Below, one piece after another: positions 1 to 12,585 of a stretch of DNA of 64,000 nucleotides. Positions within the stretch are counted from its first letter, which is position 1. Every line of letters begins with the position of its first letter. Under the pieces are notes generated by a model that worked only from the letters and a program-made list of their open reading frames with translations, did no database searches and was not told the origin of the DNA. Origin of the DNA: Puffinus mauretanicus (lineage: Eukaryota; Chordata; Aves; Procellariiformes; Procellariidae); the NCBI GenBank assembly GCA_023333565.1, contig JAJKFH010000102.1, forward strand, positions 248,001 to 312,000. The letters are read 5' to 3'. Both the position numbers and the translations under genes were made by a program.

Positions 1-3000
1 TGTAAATGATTTTATAACCATCCAGTGTGGGTTTGCCGCATGCCTTGTGCGAGCGCAGAGGTCTCCCGTTGCGACAGAGCATGCCAGCGTAAGCACATAT
101 GGGTAGCTCAGGGCCTGGTGCAAAGTCAACAGCTGAGTGTGAACTGCTGGCTTTAGGCACGTCTCTCTTGGATTGTGGACAGATTTCCAAGGCAGCAGCA
201 CATCCACTTCTGGGATACAGCATACTATTTCCTTTCAGTGTTTTGAAGCCTTGCCTCAAAGCTTCAAGAGCTTCTAAATAAGGCAGTTGGAGCCTTTCTT
301 AATATTGGTGAAACACTGTGGTTTTCCCTAAATTCATCCTCAGAATGGCTGGACTAATTTTGCTGGAACTCTCTGAAAATATTTAGCCTGAGGCAAGCAC
401 ATTAGAGGGAAAATTTCTGCCTGAGCACTGAATGTTTGGCAGTTGCAAGCAACTGAAATCAGGGTCTTATAAAAGGGAGTACGCGGCAAATTTAACTATT
501 GTCATCTGTGCCAGGTGTCTGCCTATACTAACGTTTCTGGGTGGATACACAAGTAGTATGTGCAAGTTCATAATATATCCTTTCTCTTTAGGAACCAGCT
601 TTATTCTGGTAAAACTCATTAAAGTCTATGGAATTACAAGATCATAAATCTAACATAACACTGGAAAATCAGGCCCTATAGATGTGCTCTGTGTGTGGTA
701 CCAATCTATTTGCAGTGTATATATAAATAAGATTTGTGGTGAAATGAGAAAAACAAGCTGCTTGTATATCATCTAGGAATGAGCTCTATGTTGTGCTTAA
801 TATTTTCCAGAGACAAATGTGGTGACAGACTTATCAGAAACACTGGCTGAAATGAAGCTGTTGATCCAAACATCCTCATCATCCTTTATCCTAAAGCCAA
901 AGCAAAAATGAGACGTCCCAGTGGGTGTGGGCCATGGTAACATTACTTTTTATCATTATTATTATTATATTCAGATGTTGGTTGTGTTTACAATTACAGT
1001 GCTGGCAGACAGACTCTATTAGAACTGCCAAAGCTGATCATCTAGCCCCAAATCTGATCATATTACCGAGAACACAGTCTGGGATTTTACAGGGGCTGGA
1101 GACAAATTGACTCTTTCTTCCTCACCAGCTCATCTTGCCGTATCTATTTCAGAGTGAGGCACAACATCTATTTTATTCAGCCTCCGCCGCTTGCTTTGGA
1201 TCCTTCTGGGTGGCTGTCGGGCAGAGACAAAGCAAAGTTAGTGGCTTTGTGCTAGCGGAGGGAATACCACACAGGTATCCTTGCAGGCTCGGCGGGTAAG
1301 TGAGCTCATGTTCACTGCGCGTGAAAGATAAACAAGGGCTTTCTTTCCCATTTTGGCACTCTTTTTTTTGTAACAAAAGGAGTTGTGGAGGAGGGGAAAT
1401 GCCTGACAAGCCAATATATGTCATTTCTCTGTGGTTAGGCTGATTATTTTTCTGTCCCAGGGATAACAAGCCAACGGCACTTGCACGGTGTACATTGCAT
1501 CCACAGAATGAAGTGGGCCTAGCAGCTAAACTGGGACAAAAAATATCCTTCAGGCAGGTCTAGCAGCCAAAACTTCAGTGAGTTTCCACTACACAGACTC
1601 TGTTCCCTGGATTTAATGGCTCACTGAGTGAAAATTAAGAAATGAGCAGGTTAGCTTGCCCTCTGGAAAGAAAAAGAGATGCTCTTTGGAAAGCAAGGTA
1701 GATATTCAGATTGTAGGCAAGCAGAGCCGAGGAAGCAGGAACCTCAAGGAAATGGCCATGCGCAAAAGGATTATTCTGAGGAAACGATCTAGGGTAAAGA
1801 GTGGAGCAAAACTACTTGAGCTTTGATCCCGACTCCAACAGAAGGGCTGTTTTCTACCGTAGGTATGGCTGAATATTAAAGACTGTCTCAAAAGACAGTA
1901 CAAACCTTCCAGTTTCTGCTTATTAATTCTCAGGACAGGAGCTCATGGGGCTTTGTGACCTCATTGTTCTCCTCTACCACAAAATAGGGAGATCCCAAAA
2001 ACTGCCCCTTTACCTGAGAGTGTGTAGCAAGGACACTCGGGTCTCTGGGTCCAGCCCTAATTCAGGGAAGGGGATTTCCCATATCCCAGCTGACTCTGCC
2101 AAACACTTGGTCACTGAAGTGGTCTGTGGCAGCATCTCCTTTCTTTACTGCTGGCAAGAGCTGTTGCAAGTGGAGATCCTCTAAGCGAAAGAGTTTGTTT
2201 TGACGAAGCTGAAATTTATGGTTGGTTTTTTTTTTTTTTTTGGTGGAAACTGCTTGCAGACATCCTGGGGTTTCAAGGAAACTGAAACTGCCTTTTTAGT
2301 GGCAAAATTATTCATTCCATCCTACCCTAAGGAGCCTTGGAGAGGGGACGTGGCTTCAGGCTCAGAAGGAAACAGTTTCAGGAGCAAGCAGCCAAAAGTA
2401 GCTTCTTTCACAGCAGAGAGATGCCATGGGAGGCAGGCATCTGCTGAATCCTGAAATCAGTGGGAGGCAGATGTCAGGAATCTGCTTCTTGCAGAGACAA
2501 GATCTGCCTTGGATGAGTGCAAGGGTCTTGTGACACGTAGCTTGCAGGGTTTCCCAGATGCCTGGGCACCACAGTGGGTTGTACCTGCCGTTTGTGGAGG
2601 CAAGGTTACCCAGTGGAGCTGATGCAGTTCTGCCACTGCGCTCATAGCAGCAAGATTGTGGATCCAAAGCGCCTACTCTGTTTTGAAATCAGGAAAAACT
2701 GTGATCTTGCTTTGAAAGCGGCAGGATTTTCCTGCCCTATTCAGCTCAACAGCCATGGGAGAGAGAAGGCTGGGGAGGGGGAAGATAGGAGGGTGATCCA
2801 GCGTGGTTGCCCCCCAAGGCGATGTCTGGCTGCCTCAGCAATGCGCTGCAGCAGCGAGAGGCAGTGAGTCCTGAACCACTACTCCACTTCCAGAGCCTGC
2901 AGGCTTTGACCAAGAGCAATCACTGAGGTCCTGCAGTCATCCCCAGATGGGGAGTCCCTCCCCCAGCTCTGCATCCTCTGGGAGAGAACGAGAGAGAAAA

Positions 3001-4729
3001 AAGAAAGGGCAACGTGGAGTAATGGTGCACATGTCCACTTCAAAGACTGGCTGGGCATTTACCAAGTTAAGAAATAGAGCTCCTTCCACATACCATTCCT
3101 CTTTCTAGTTGGTACAATATTTCCCTGTGCCCTTTGCTTTATGAAACAACTTCAAATTATGAAGTGCTTTCCTTCTGTACCCTGCCGCCTGTCTCTTTCT
3201 CTCTCTCTCTCTCTCTGCTTCGTTACCGTCCTTGGCTTGCTCCCTTTCCTATCTGTTCCTTACCCCGCACTGTCAGTGAATTGAAAAACATCTTTCCATA
3301 GAGCAGAAGCCTTCCTAAGAAAGTCATAACACCCCCACCTCCCCAGCAGTGAGGTGTCCAGAGCTGGCCAGGAAGGGGTTGGTGTTCTGCTCTGGGCTGT
3401 AAGCCCACTATGGGTTTCTGAGCCCTTTAGGTTTGTGTGAGGCGGGGAGGAGGCATCCTTGAGGTCCCTTTCTCTGAGTTCTTATTTTCTAGTTTGTTTA
3501 TTCTCCCCAAATTCAATTTTTAGCACCTCTTTTGGGAGTTCGTAGGTAAGTAGGAAATAAGTTTAGCCTAACTCAGCTAGTGTTGTTCCAACAGCTCTTT
3601 GTTATGGACAATTCGGGCAAATCTGGGTTGGACCCCAATCCAGAAAACTTCTGAAATCAAAGGAAATGGGTTTGGGTCTCCTGGCTTGGAGAAGCTCAGT
3701 GCAGAGGTGAGCCCTTCTCAGGAGAGGACCATCTATTGAATGGACAGTGCAGGCAGGAATCTCCATCCTTAGGACAGTCTGTCCACCCGCTCCTTCAGGA
3801 CTGGAGAGTCCTCACAGTTGCTCTTCCTGCCATCCAGGTCTTAACATTGGAAACTGCCTCATGTTTCCCTTCGAGCTGGTAAGTTTCTCCTAATTTTCTT
3901 TGGATTTTTCTAAGCGTACACTTGACTCTTCCTAATGGATTTAAGAATTGATTTGCATTGACTTACTGCATGGAGTTTCAACGTGCTGTGATAGACAATC
4001 CAATGGGCCAAGTAAAAGCCACTGCTGCATGTGCAAGAGTGAAAAGAGGAAGAGGAAGGTGCAGATATTGCTGTCAGCACAGCTGTTTGCGGAGAGGAAC
4101 CATTTTCCCCTTCACTCTGAGCAATAGGTATTTAGGTTTTGCATGACTAAGAACGCAGCATTATCTTCCCTTTAACTCTTGCTTGTTGCTACTTAGCCGT
4201 TGTCTTTTTATTTGAATGAATAAGCAGCTCTGAAGAGGAAATACAGCTGTCTGGTAGGGTTTTTTTTTCCTGTGGACAAATGCCTATGTAGAGGAACAGT
4301 GAATCTCAGCTTAGATGTTATTTTAAGCAGCTCATTTTTGCTGCCTGACCTATATGACTGAGTTAAGGTCACAGGAAAGTGCATCTTTTTTCCCAGATTA
4401 GATGATGTGCTTCATGCTTTGGGCTGATGCTAATAATTTTGATTTCTGGGACTGGAGGTGGAGATAAAAAGGCACCTTAATTCTACTAGTCCTTGCTAAA
4501 TCTTCTCAGAGGAATTCTGTAAGCTCCCTCTGTAAACCGCATCATCCTTTGGTTTAATCTTCAAAAGTAAGGGCATGAACTACCCCGTGAAGGACAGCAG
4601 GGTGTTTTCCAGTAGAAGGATGAATATGGCGTAACTGTCAAGTCCGGCTCCATTCTGAGTTTATACAGTACCATTAAGCTGGCTATCATCTCTTTCATGA
4701 TGTTGCTTCCAGTTATTTTGTATATTGGA
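1..4729. other. Upstream intergenic DNA, no gene recognised
   Basis: No exon-like reading frame with splice borders and recognisable protein similarity was seen on either strand. The open frames are short, overlap each other on both strands and have no family resemblance. The stretch holds small simple repeats: an (ATT)n run near 954-970, a 16-T run at 2226-2241 and a (TC)n run near 3192-3216. A short piece around 1030-1090 resembles the antisense 3' part of an old amniote CR1 element, but it is too short to call. Human TMTC1 lies next to a large gene-poor interval on its 5' side, which fits an empty upstream region here. That comparison comes from memory of the human map. Confidence 0.6.
3192..3216. 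repeat. (TC)n microsatellite
   Basis: A nearly pure TC dinucleotide run of about 25 bases with one TTT interruption near its start. It is a simple repeat with no sign of function. Confidence 0.85.
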
Positions 4730-5547
4730 AGTAGTTGATATGCTGGAGGGCGAGGCTGCCGTCATTCAGGGGGACGGGCTGGAGAAATTGGATGACAGAA
4801 GCATCGTGAAATTCAAGAAGGCAAATGCAAAGTCCTACACCTGGGAAATAATAACCCCATGCAACCGAACAAGTTGGGGACTGAGGTAGAAATCAGCTTA
4901 ATCGAAAAGCACCTGAAGGTCCTGATGGACATCAAGCTGAACATGAGTCAAGTATCTGCCATTGCAACAATGAGAGCCAACCACACCAGGCATGGGGCAC
5001 ATTAATACTGGTACAGCCGGCAGGTCGAGGGAGGTGATTGTTCTCCTCTATTCTTGTGAGGCCACAGCTGGCATAATGCATCTGGTTCTGGCTCCCCAAA
5101 AGTATGGGAAAGACGTTGATAAACTGGAGCAGCGTAGTGGACGACCACTAATGTGGTCAAGGGGCAGGAGTTTGTAGCGTACAAAGAAAGGCTGAGGGAG
5201 CTGTGTTTGTTCAGCCTTAAGAAGAGAAGACTCAGGTGGAACCTTATTGCTGCCTTGAACTACCTAATGGGAGTTACAGACATAACAGGGCCACTGAGAG
5301 GTGCCCACAGAGAAATGACAGGAGGCACCAGGCACAACTTGTACCAGGGGAAATTCCTACTGTGCCTAAGGAAAAGTTTTTCCCCCAGAGAGAGGTGCAG
5401 AGTGCAGAGGTGCTCAGAGGGGCTGGAGGCTCTGAATATGTGCCTTGACTTGACTGTGCAAGGCCCTCAGCAACCTGAGCAAATTTTGAAGGTAGCCTTG
5501 CTTTGAGCAGGGGGGGTTGGAATAAACGTTCTCCCTATTATTCTATG
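4730..5547 (+). mobile_element. CR1 LINE 3' fragment, degraded, sense on + strand
   Basis: This is the 3' end of a chicken-repeat-1 type non-LTR retrotransposon. The nucleotide order follows the CR1 consensus as I know it: a GCTGGAGGG...GCTGCC start, a GCAAATGCAAAGTCCTACACCTGGG block, a GGTCGAGGGAGGTGATT block, and a piece encoding residues like ERLRELCLFSLKKRRLR (about 5186-5236), which match the end of the CR1 reverse-transcriptase ORF. It ends in the CR1-type 3' signature ATTCTATG at 5540-5547. Frameshifts and stops break the ORF, so it cannot encode a protein. It is 5'-truncated, as nearly all CR1 copies are. The copy is clearly diverged and therefore not recent. The exact left edge is uncertain by about 20 bases. 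Confidence 0.9.
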
Positions 5548-8500
5548 CTTCACTTTTATTTAGTGGCCCTGTATTTAGTCTTTCTCCAGCTCATCAGATT
5601 TCTCTAACAGACTATTAGATATTCAAGTTATGGCTGTTCATCATACCTTACAAAGGAACTATTTGTGGCCTACAACTTTTGAAACATAAGTGTTGAACTG
5701 AGCCTGTGAACACCTAGATATGTCTTGGTGCTATGCATTTTATGTCTAATCCTGCCCCCACTGAATGCAATAGTTCGGTATTTGGTGGCTTCAGAGAGGT
5801 TGGGTCTATCACCCTTAATATTTAGTTTTTATTGACGTCATTGGGGCTTTCTTAGAGAATAAGAAGTTACCTCTTTACAGAAATGAGAGCTTTCAGGCAT
5901 GATCCTTTGCCTCACAGCATTGTATGGCTGCTCCTTAAATGTACATTTCATATGGGGTGTGTTCATTTTGCCTTGTAACCATAATTGCCATTTGATTCCC
6001 AAAACTGATTTTGGGAAAAAAATACTGGTTACCAGTCCTGTTCCCTCACTAGTGGTTCCCACTCCTTCACTCATCTTCCAGTCCCTGCAATAGTAGACAC
6101 GACTGTGGTACATGTCCCCTGAGAGGATCAGAAGTAGCCGAAAAGGAGCGGGGCTGTGGAACTGCTCTGGCGGGTTCCCAGTGAGCCGCGGTGCCCCGCC
6201 ACGTGCCCCTGCTCCCCTGAAAAACCCTCTCATCACCTCACCCGTGCCAAACGTCAGATTAACTGCTTGTGTTGTCCCGACCCAACCGAAAGGGCAAAGC
6301 CCTGTGGTGAGGGCCAGGTGTAGATGGCTGGAGGAGAGGTGGGAACACCTTCCAACTACCGTGAAAGGAGAAACTGATGAATGTTTTCCTACGAGGGCAG
6401 CAGTAGGCAGGTTACTGGGTCACAGCTCTCACCTGTATCAGACAATCTGTCATTTACAAAGGCAATTAAAAAGCGCACGGCAAGAGCCTGCTTTGCTGAG
6501 CGGAGGGAGGAGAGCGCAGGCTCTTTGAGACGAACGTGACGGGGAGCTGTCGGGAGGTGTTAGCGTGAGTCCCCTAACGATGTCGGAGGCAGAGCCGCAG
6601 CAGAGATGCCTGGAGAATATCAGGCTGCTTACCACAGCCGCAGCTCGTCCTTGCTGTGGTATGGGAAAGGTCACGCTCGTGACTACTGCACTGGGCTTCT
6701 TTCAGACCCTGCCCAGCAGCTGCGAGTGAATATGGAAGAAAAAAAGAAATGAAACCTGAAGCCAGCAACGAAAAGAAGGGGAATGCAGCCACGACGTGTT
6801 ACTGCATTAAGAACATGTACGTTTGCCAAATACATCCTGCTCCTTTTCCCTTAGCAGATAATCCACGGGGAAAACAAGCCTTTGCTGTTGCTGTCAGCTA
6901 ATGAGGTTATTCCTTTGGTTCTCACTGACAGGTCTGAGGCTGGAGCTCCTGGAGTCCCTCCTCGCCCATGTTCCTCTGCCAGGGGTGTTACAGTGGCTGT
7001 AAGTTTTCCTCATTCCTGCACTTTCCCTTAAAAATAGCCAGGCTGGTCACAAGGAGCCAGAAGAGAGAGGGGAAAACATGACAGCTTTGTCACTTTTGCT
7101 TCCTTGGTAATGGTATGTGAATTTTCTTGGAGGAAGTCAAGCAACTTGGGGATCCTGAAGGCAAAGTTTCATGAGGTCCTTCACCCTGCTACCCTTTTGC
7201 AGGGCAAGGACACCCTGATTTCATACTAATACAGCACTATAACGCCTTATATTAGCTCACTCCATTGCCTAGTGTATTCGGAATGTGCCTTTTCTAATAA
7301 ATAGAAAAAAAAAAGGAATTCATTTTCTCTCCTCTTCGAATTCAGATGATACTTTCACCAATGCCTCTTTCAACAAAGCCATTTTTATGTAATAGAAAAT
7401 ACCAAGATTTTATTTCTTTTTTATCTGATATAATACAGTTTGACTTCATAATAACATGGCACAGCAGTTGCATTTTCAATGCTGGTGTAAATGGTACCTA
7501 TGTCATATTATCAATGATCATGCAATACCTTGACACATCTCTGTAAAGCTCATCTGCAATCTCAAGTATTTTCCTGTTCCCTTGCAAGACCTGAGGAAGA
7601 CCACAACCTCATGGAAATGCATTCGAGGGAAAAGTGTTCTGGACATCCATTTGTTTCTTTGGACTGCATTAGAGTACAAAGAGTAGAGTTAAGCTGGGAG
7701 CTGGGTAGAGCCTCCACATCCTCATATCTCTGAAATGCTTGCAGCCAAATTGCGGTACTGATCTGTGTATTTTAACTGGGTCACTGAGTGAGAGCCGTTT
7801 GAATGCTTCATGCTCTGCATTTTCCAAGTAATTGCAGTTTAAGGATTCATTTTAATGTTAATTTTCCCACTTATATGTTCGAAGCTGAGCTTGGAGTTAT
7901 GCAAAAAAGAGGCATATCTTGATCTATTCTGAATCTGAAACCAACTAAGTGTCAGTATAAAGCTGACCCTACGTTATAACTTTACACATTAAAACTTTTT
8001 ACATTATGCTTTTGAGGCAGTGAAAGACAAAGGACTCTGCCTTTTAAAAATGACCTCATTTAAAAACCCCAAAGTTGGTAAGTTTTCTGAAGAAGCGCAA
8101 AACAAGATGCTGCTTCACACATCCATGTCTTTGAAACACTGGTTGTTTCAAAGCAAGGAAAAGACTGGATGTTTACGCTACTTTATCTGACCGACATCCC
8201 ATCCAGCTTCTCAGTTCATTTATTTCTTCTTTGTAATTTTTTTTTTTTGCTATTTTTTCCAAAACATGGGATCAGTCCTATTACCTCCGGACACTAGGAT
8301 TGACAGAACCTTTAGGGAAATGAAAACCAAGAGAAGTTTTGTGATGACTGAGTGAGATTTAAAGCTGAGGGTTGGGGTTCCTGGGTTCTTCTCCCGACTG
8401 CACCCACAGCCTTCACCATGGCCAGTGCGCAAATTGCTTAAAACGTCTACGCTTCATTTTGCCCAGATGCCTCAAGGTCTTTGCTGCCAGAACCGGTTAA

Positions 8501-11500
8501 AAAATACTTTTCTCTCCATGGGAAATTCTGACTTTGGTGGTTAAAAAAAACCAAAAGAAAATTAATGTCCGTCCAGACCCTCAGATTTGTAGCTAAAAGA
8601 GCTGCAGCAGGCTGAGAGCTCTGGCTGGGAACCATCATCGCGACGTCCCTGAGATCTGTGACTTCAGTGCCTCCTGCCACAGTCTCCGGTACAGGATAGA
8701 GTCTGGGCCTGAACAAACCTCCCCTCGTTCACCGGCGTCCTGCCCCTTGCTTAGCTGGTGTGGGGTGCAGGTAGTGTGGTGTGTCCTCGCAGAAGTAACC
8801 CAGCGGGAACCCTTGGCCATCTGAGGCTTCAAAACTGCAGCTCCCATGAAGAAATTTGGAAGAATTTCCAAATGCATGGATTTTTTGTTTCTGACCAGAT
8901 AAGTTAACAAAATGAATGACGAAAAATGTTGCTTACTCAAAACAGTGCCTGTCCGTCGTGACTGACGTTACTGGCCCTTTATTGAGACGGCTGCATTGGC
9001 TCTAGCCTGCAGCTAGCTAGTGGGTACCCCAGCTGCCAGCCTAGCTGGTAAGGCTCTTCCAAACCTTGTCTCTTCCCCAAACCCAAAAGGAGCATGAACA
9101 TCCAGCTCCGGGCTTCCTCCCCATGTTCTGCCCACATACAAGAGAAATTGCAGCTAAGAGGAACTTTGACAAACCTAACCTCTTGACTTCTTCCTCACAG
9201 CAACCAGCACAAGAGTTTCAGGGTTTCCATGTCCCCTGACTACAAGACTCGGAGGCCTTCAGGGCCTGAGAGCCCTGAGGGCAATGCAGTTCCAGGTTGC
9301 ACTTTCTTGTAGAGAGTCAGGGAAAGCTCTGGGGCAGAGTCTTTTGCTTGGGTGCAGATGGTTGCTCTGCTTTGTAGTAACCCTTGCAGTGTGTTAAACC
9401 CCGTGAAAGTCCATGAGGGAGCACAGAGACTACCCCAAAAGAAGAAAAGAGGAACAAATGTCATCAACGAAGGGGTTTTGTTATGTAAATAAGTGCTTTT
9501 GGCAGCCAGCCACTGGGAAGGGGTAGCCTCAGATGCACTTGCTGCTGTGCTGGTGGAAGTGGTGCTTGAGGCCATGGGACAGCTTTATTGAGCAGAACTA
9601 TCAAGAGTGAGTTGAAATGGTCACTGATGGCATGACAGTGGTTGGAGGCACAAGTGGGGCTATTGGGATGGGCAGAACGAGGAAAAAGCAGCTGAATTAG
9701 ATTAGGGATTCAAAGCAAATGGCATTTTTCAAATGACCAGGCAGGAAAGGCGGCTTCAGAAGCAAGACAAAATTATAGCTGGACAGTAAAGAAGGCTAAT
9801 AAGCAAATGATACAGATTTTATTGCAGAAATATGCAGCAAAAGAATTTAATTACAGTCATGATTTATTAAAATGAGCTGGGAAGCATCCCAGTTCAGAGT
9901 AGCTTTTTATAGAGGCGGCAGCCCACATATTGCCTATCCAATTAGCAAGAGAGATTTGTGGACATAGGATGTGGAAACTGGCAGCCACAGGGTGAATGGA
10001 AGAGTGTCTGTAAATCACATTTTGACAAACGAGGGAGAAGACTGTCTTGGCTTATCACACCACCACTCCCCTGTCTGTCTCTTTTTTCCCAATCCAGAAC
10101 TGAAGTATTTGTCCCCTTAAACAGCTGTCCTGCCTTTGCTTCTTTTGATGCTGTGAAGTTCATCAATATTCATCAGGGCTGGAGAGGGAGAGACTAATTT
10201 TCAGCAGGGGCAGCTGGGTGACTCACTGTCAACACCAACACTGGCAACAAGGCCAGATCCTTTGCCTTTTGGCATCTCCACCATCCCGCGGTAGGAAATC
10301 TACCCTGCCACCGCAGTGCTGCTGGCTGGGGAGGTCTGCCGAGGACAGCAAGGATTCAGACGTGACACCCACACTAATCCTAGCAACTCCAAAGGAGTTG
10401 CACAGGAAAATCTAAGCAAGCTTGCAAGGTGATGGGCAGCAGCTTTAAAAAAGGTGTGCTGTTGTGTCTAGCTCATTGGCAAGGGAAAGCCTCTTTTCAA
10501 CCAGCTAGTTGGATTGCCTTTTTTTATTATTATTATTTAGTTTTTAACTAGAAATGAAGCTTTTTAACCATGCACTGCTTTTCCAAAGTACTGAGCAGAC
10601 CAGTCCACATTTTTCTTGCTCTATGAAGTGGCTTCCTAGTTAGTATATATTATAAAGCATCTGCACTTGTTTTAGGATTTGCTAATGTTGTTTATGTGTT
10701 ATGTGCATGGCGGGGAACACACTTAGCATAACGGTGGGATGAGAGTCTCAAAGGAGCTTAAATCCTGTTTCAGAAGTATCGCTGTCACTTAGGGCAAAGG
10801 CAGATGTTACAGCTCTGCAAACATTTGCCACCCTGGGAAGAGAAGCCATGGGAAGTGTTGGGCAGAGACACCTTGCAAGGCTCCGCAGGACAACTCTGTC
10901 TCGGCAGCAGGGCTGACAGCAGAGACCAAACCAGCTCCGAAGCTGTGGTTTCACCCACACACTATGTGCTTCCACTGAGTAGCCCTGGTGAGATGGGATG
11001 GTGAGATCAGGGGCAGCGTGACTCTGCTGATTTTCTAGAGCTGATACCTAGGCTGTGCCAGAACCCTTGGAGGTGTCGCGCCATCTCTGTGCCCGTGACA
11101 GCACAGATGCCCCCTGTATGACTTGTGCATTTCTGAAAAAGACACTTGTGGTGTGACATTTAGCAGTGTCACCCCATGTCCACAAGTCTCTTGTTTCTCG
11201 TGATGGTAATGCTGGCAGGAAGGAACAGCAGCAATAGCTGTTTCCCACCCATCCTTTTGTTAGTGGTTCCACTTGCAGTGGTTCCCTTCAGATTTGAGAC
11301 CTGTGACCCTGCCTAGACTCTGGTGGTATCTGTGTTGGTGGTGGCAGGTGCTACAGGTGGGTGTCCACTTATTAGTCCCTGGGGGATGACAAATAACTTG
11401 GCTTTTGCCAGGTCTGGCTGTTCCATGCTGGCTGTGGCAGATCAGAAGTGATTCCAGACGTACCACGTCTGTTCCTTCATCAGATAGCCACCACAGAAGT

Positions 11501-12497
11501 AAATATTGCACCCCACTGAGGAGAGTAAAATCTCACAGCTGAGCTGAGAGCAAGATGGACACTTTTTGTTATTTTTGTACTAAAAGTAATTTTTTTTTCA
11601 GGGGGCCCTTCACACCAACCAAATGAAGACATTTCTTCTATACAGTCAGTGGCACTCCAAAAATTCTGATTTGCTCTCTGGAGTTTCCACTGAATTTGCG
11701 GTGGCCCTCAGGCTGTGACTCAATGATCTCAGGTAGATGCTGTGGGTACCTCAGAGTCTTAAGTTTCACATTAACTACATACTTACCTTACTGGATTGAA
11801 ACTATTCATGGAACAACAATATTCTTTGTCACTTGCAAATCTTCACCTAATGGAGATTCCCATAAATCTGCATCCATAAATGCAAAGAAAGAAAAACAGG
11901 AATGAAACCCCAGATGTTTAGGTACATCCTTTTTGCAACTGTCTGATATTCAGGAATCTCATGTTGCGAAGGACATGCAAAGCTTCCGCCTTTTTTTTTG
12001 TCAGACACATTTGCCACCAATCCAGACTTACTATCAGTTTGGGGTGTAAATATGAAACTGACCCAGCGGCACTGAGATTTGCCTGATTTCATATCTGAGT
12101 TGGACTTGCTTTTGGCAAATGGGCGCTTGCAGCTGATCCAAACTCATTCAGAAGCTCAGCAGGTGCTTCTCTGAGCCTCTTCTATGTTTAAAAACAGAAA
12201 TGAGGCATGAAACCAGGTGCTTTCTGTGCTGTCCTGAATTATGGATTTTATTCTTCTTGTTAAAACACAGTTTACACATCTTCTGGTTTATCATTTCCAA
12301 AGATGATACAGTGTAAAATACCAGGTTCTACCTGACAAATGGCTGTGGGACTCCAGGAACTGCTCTCTTCTCTAAGGCTCTGCTCCAGTTCACTTGAATT
12401 CAACAGCAACCTTTCCATTGACATCAGCTGGGGGGGAGTGAGGGCTCTGGGGGTTACAAGGACCCAAGACTGCAAATAAAACTGAAATTAGCATGGA
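5548..12497. other. Upstream intergenic DNA, no gene recognised
   Basis: This is mixed-composition single-copy DNA. Reading frames here are below about 140 codons and are mirrored by frames on the opposite strand. None carries a domain or splice-bordered exon I can identify. Near 5745-5765 and 12405-12430 there are short strings like those in old amniote repeats (a 'cattgacatcag' type motif), but these are not long enough to classify. No RNA gene was recognised. Confidence 0.55.
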
Positions 12498-12585
12498 ACT
12501 TGCTGAAATTCTCCACCCTATATTATGCAGGAGTTCAGACAAGAAGGTCTTAACAGTCCCTTCTAACCTAAATCTCAATGAAAAA
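12498..12585 (+). mobile_element. Ancient CR1 3'-end fragment
   Basis: The run TGCTGAAATTCTCCACCC..TATTATGCAGGAGTTCAGAC..AAGGTCT..CAGTCCCTTCTAACCTAAA follows the 3' end of the old CR1 subfamilies seen in turtles, crocodilians and birds. In those the consensus reads GTTATGCAGGAGGTCAGACTAGATGATC...GTCCCTTCTGACCTTAAA. Only the last 80-90 bases remain and the terminal octamers have decayed. Orientation is sense on the + strand. The identification is from memory of the consensus and was not computed. Confidence 0.6.

Noticed and set aside
3700..3910. Possible antisense CR1 remnant
   Set aside because: Only scattered short matches, not enough to separate it from chance.
5153..5506. A 117-codon open frame with a reverse-transcriptase-like piece
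   Set aside because: It is a remnant of the CR1 ORF in the element at 4730-5547, not a host gene.
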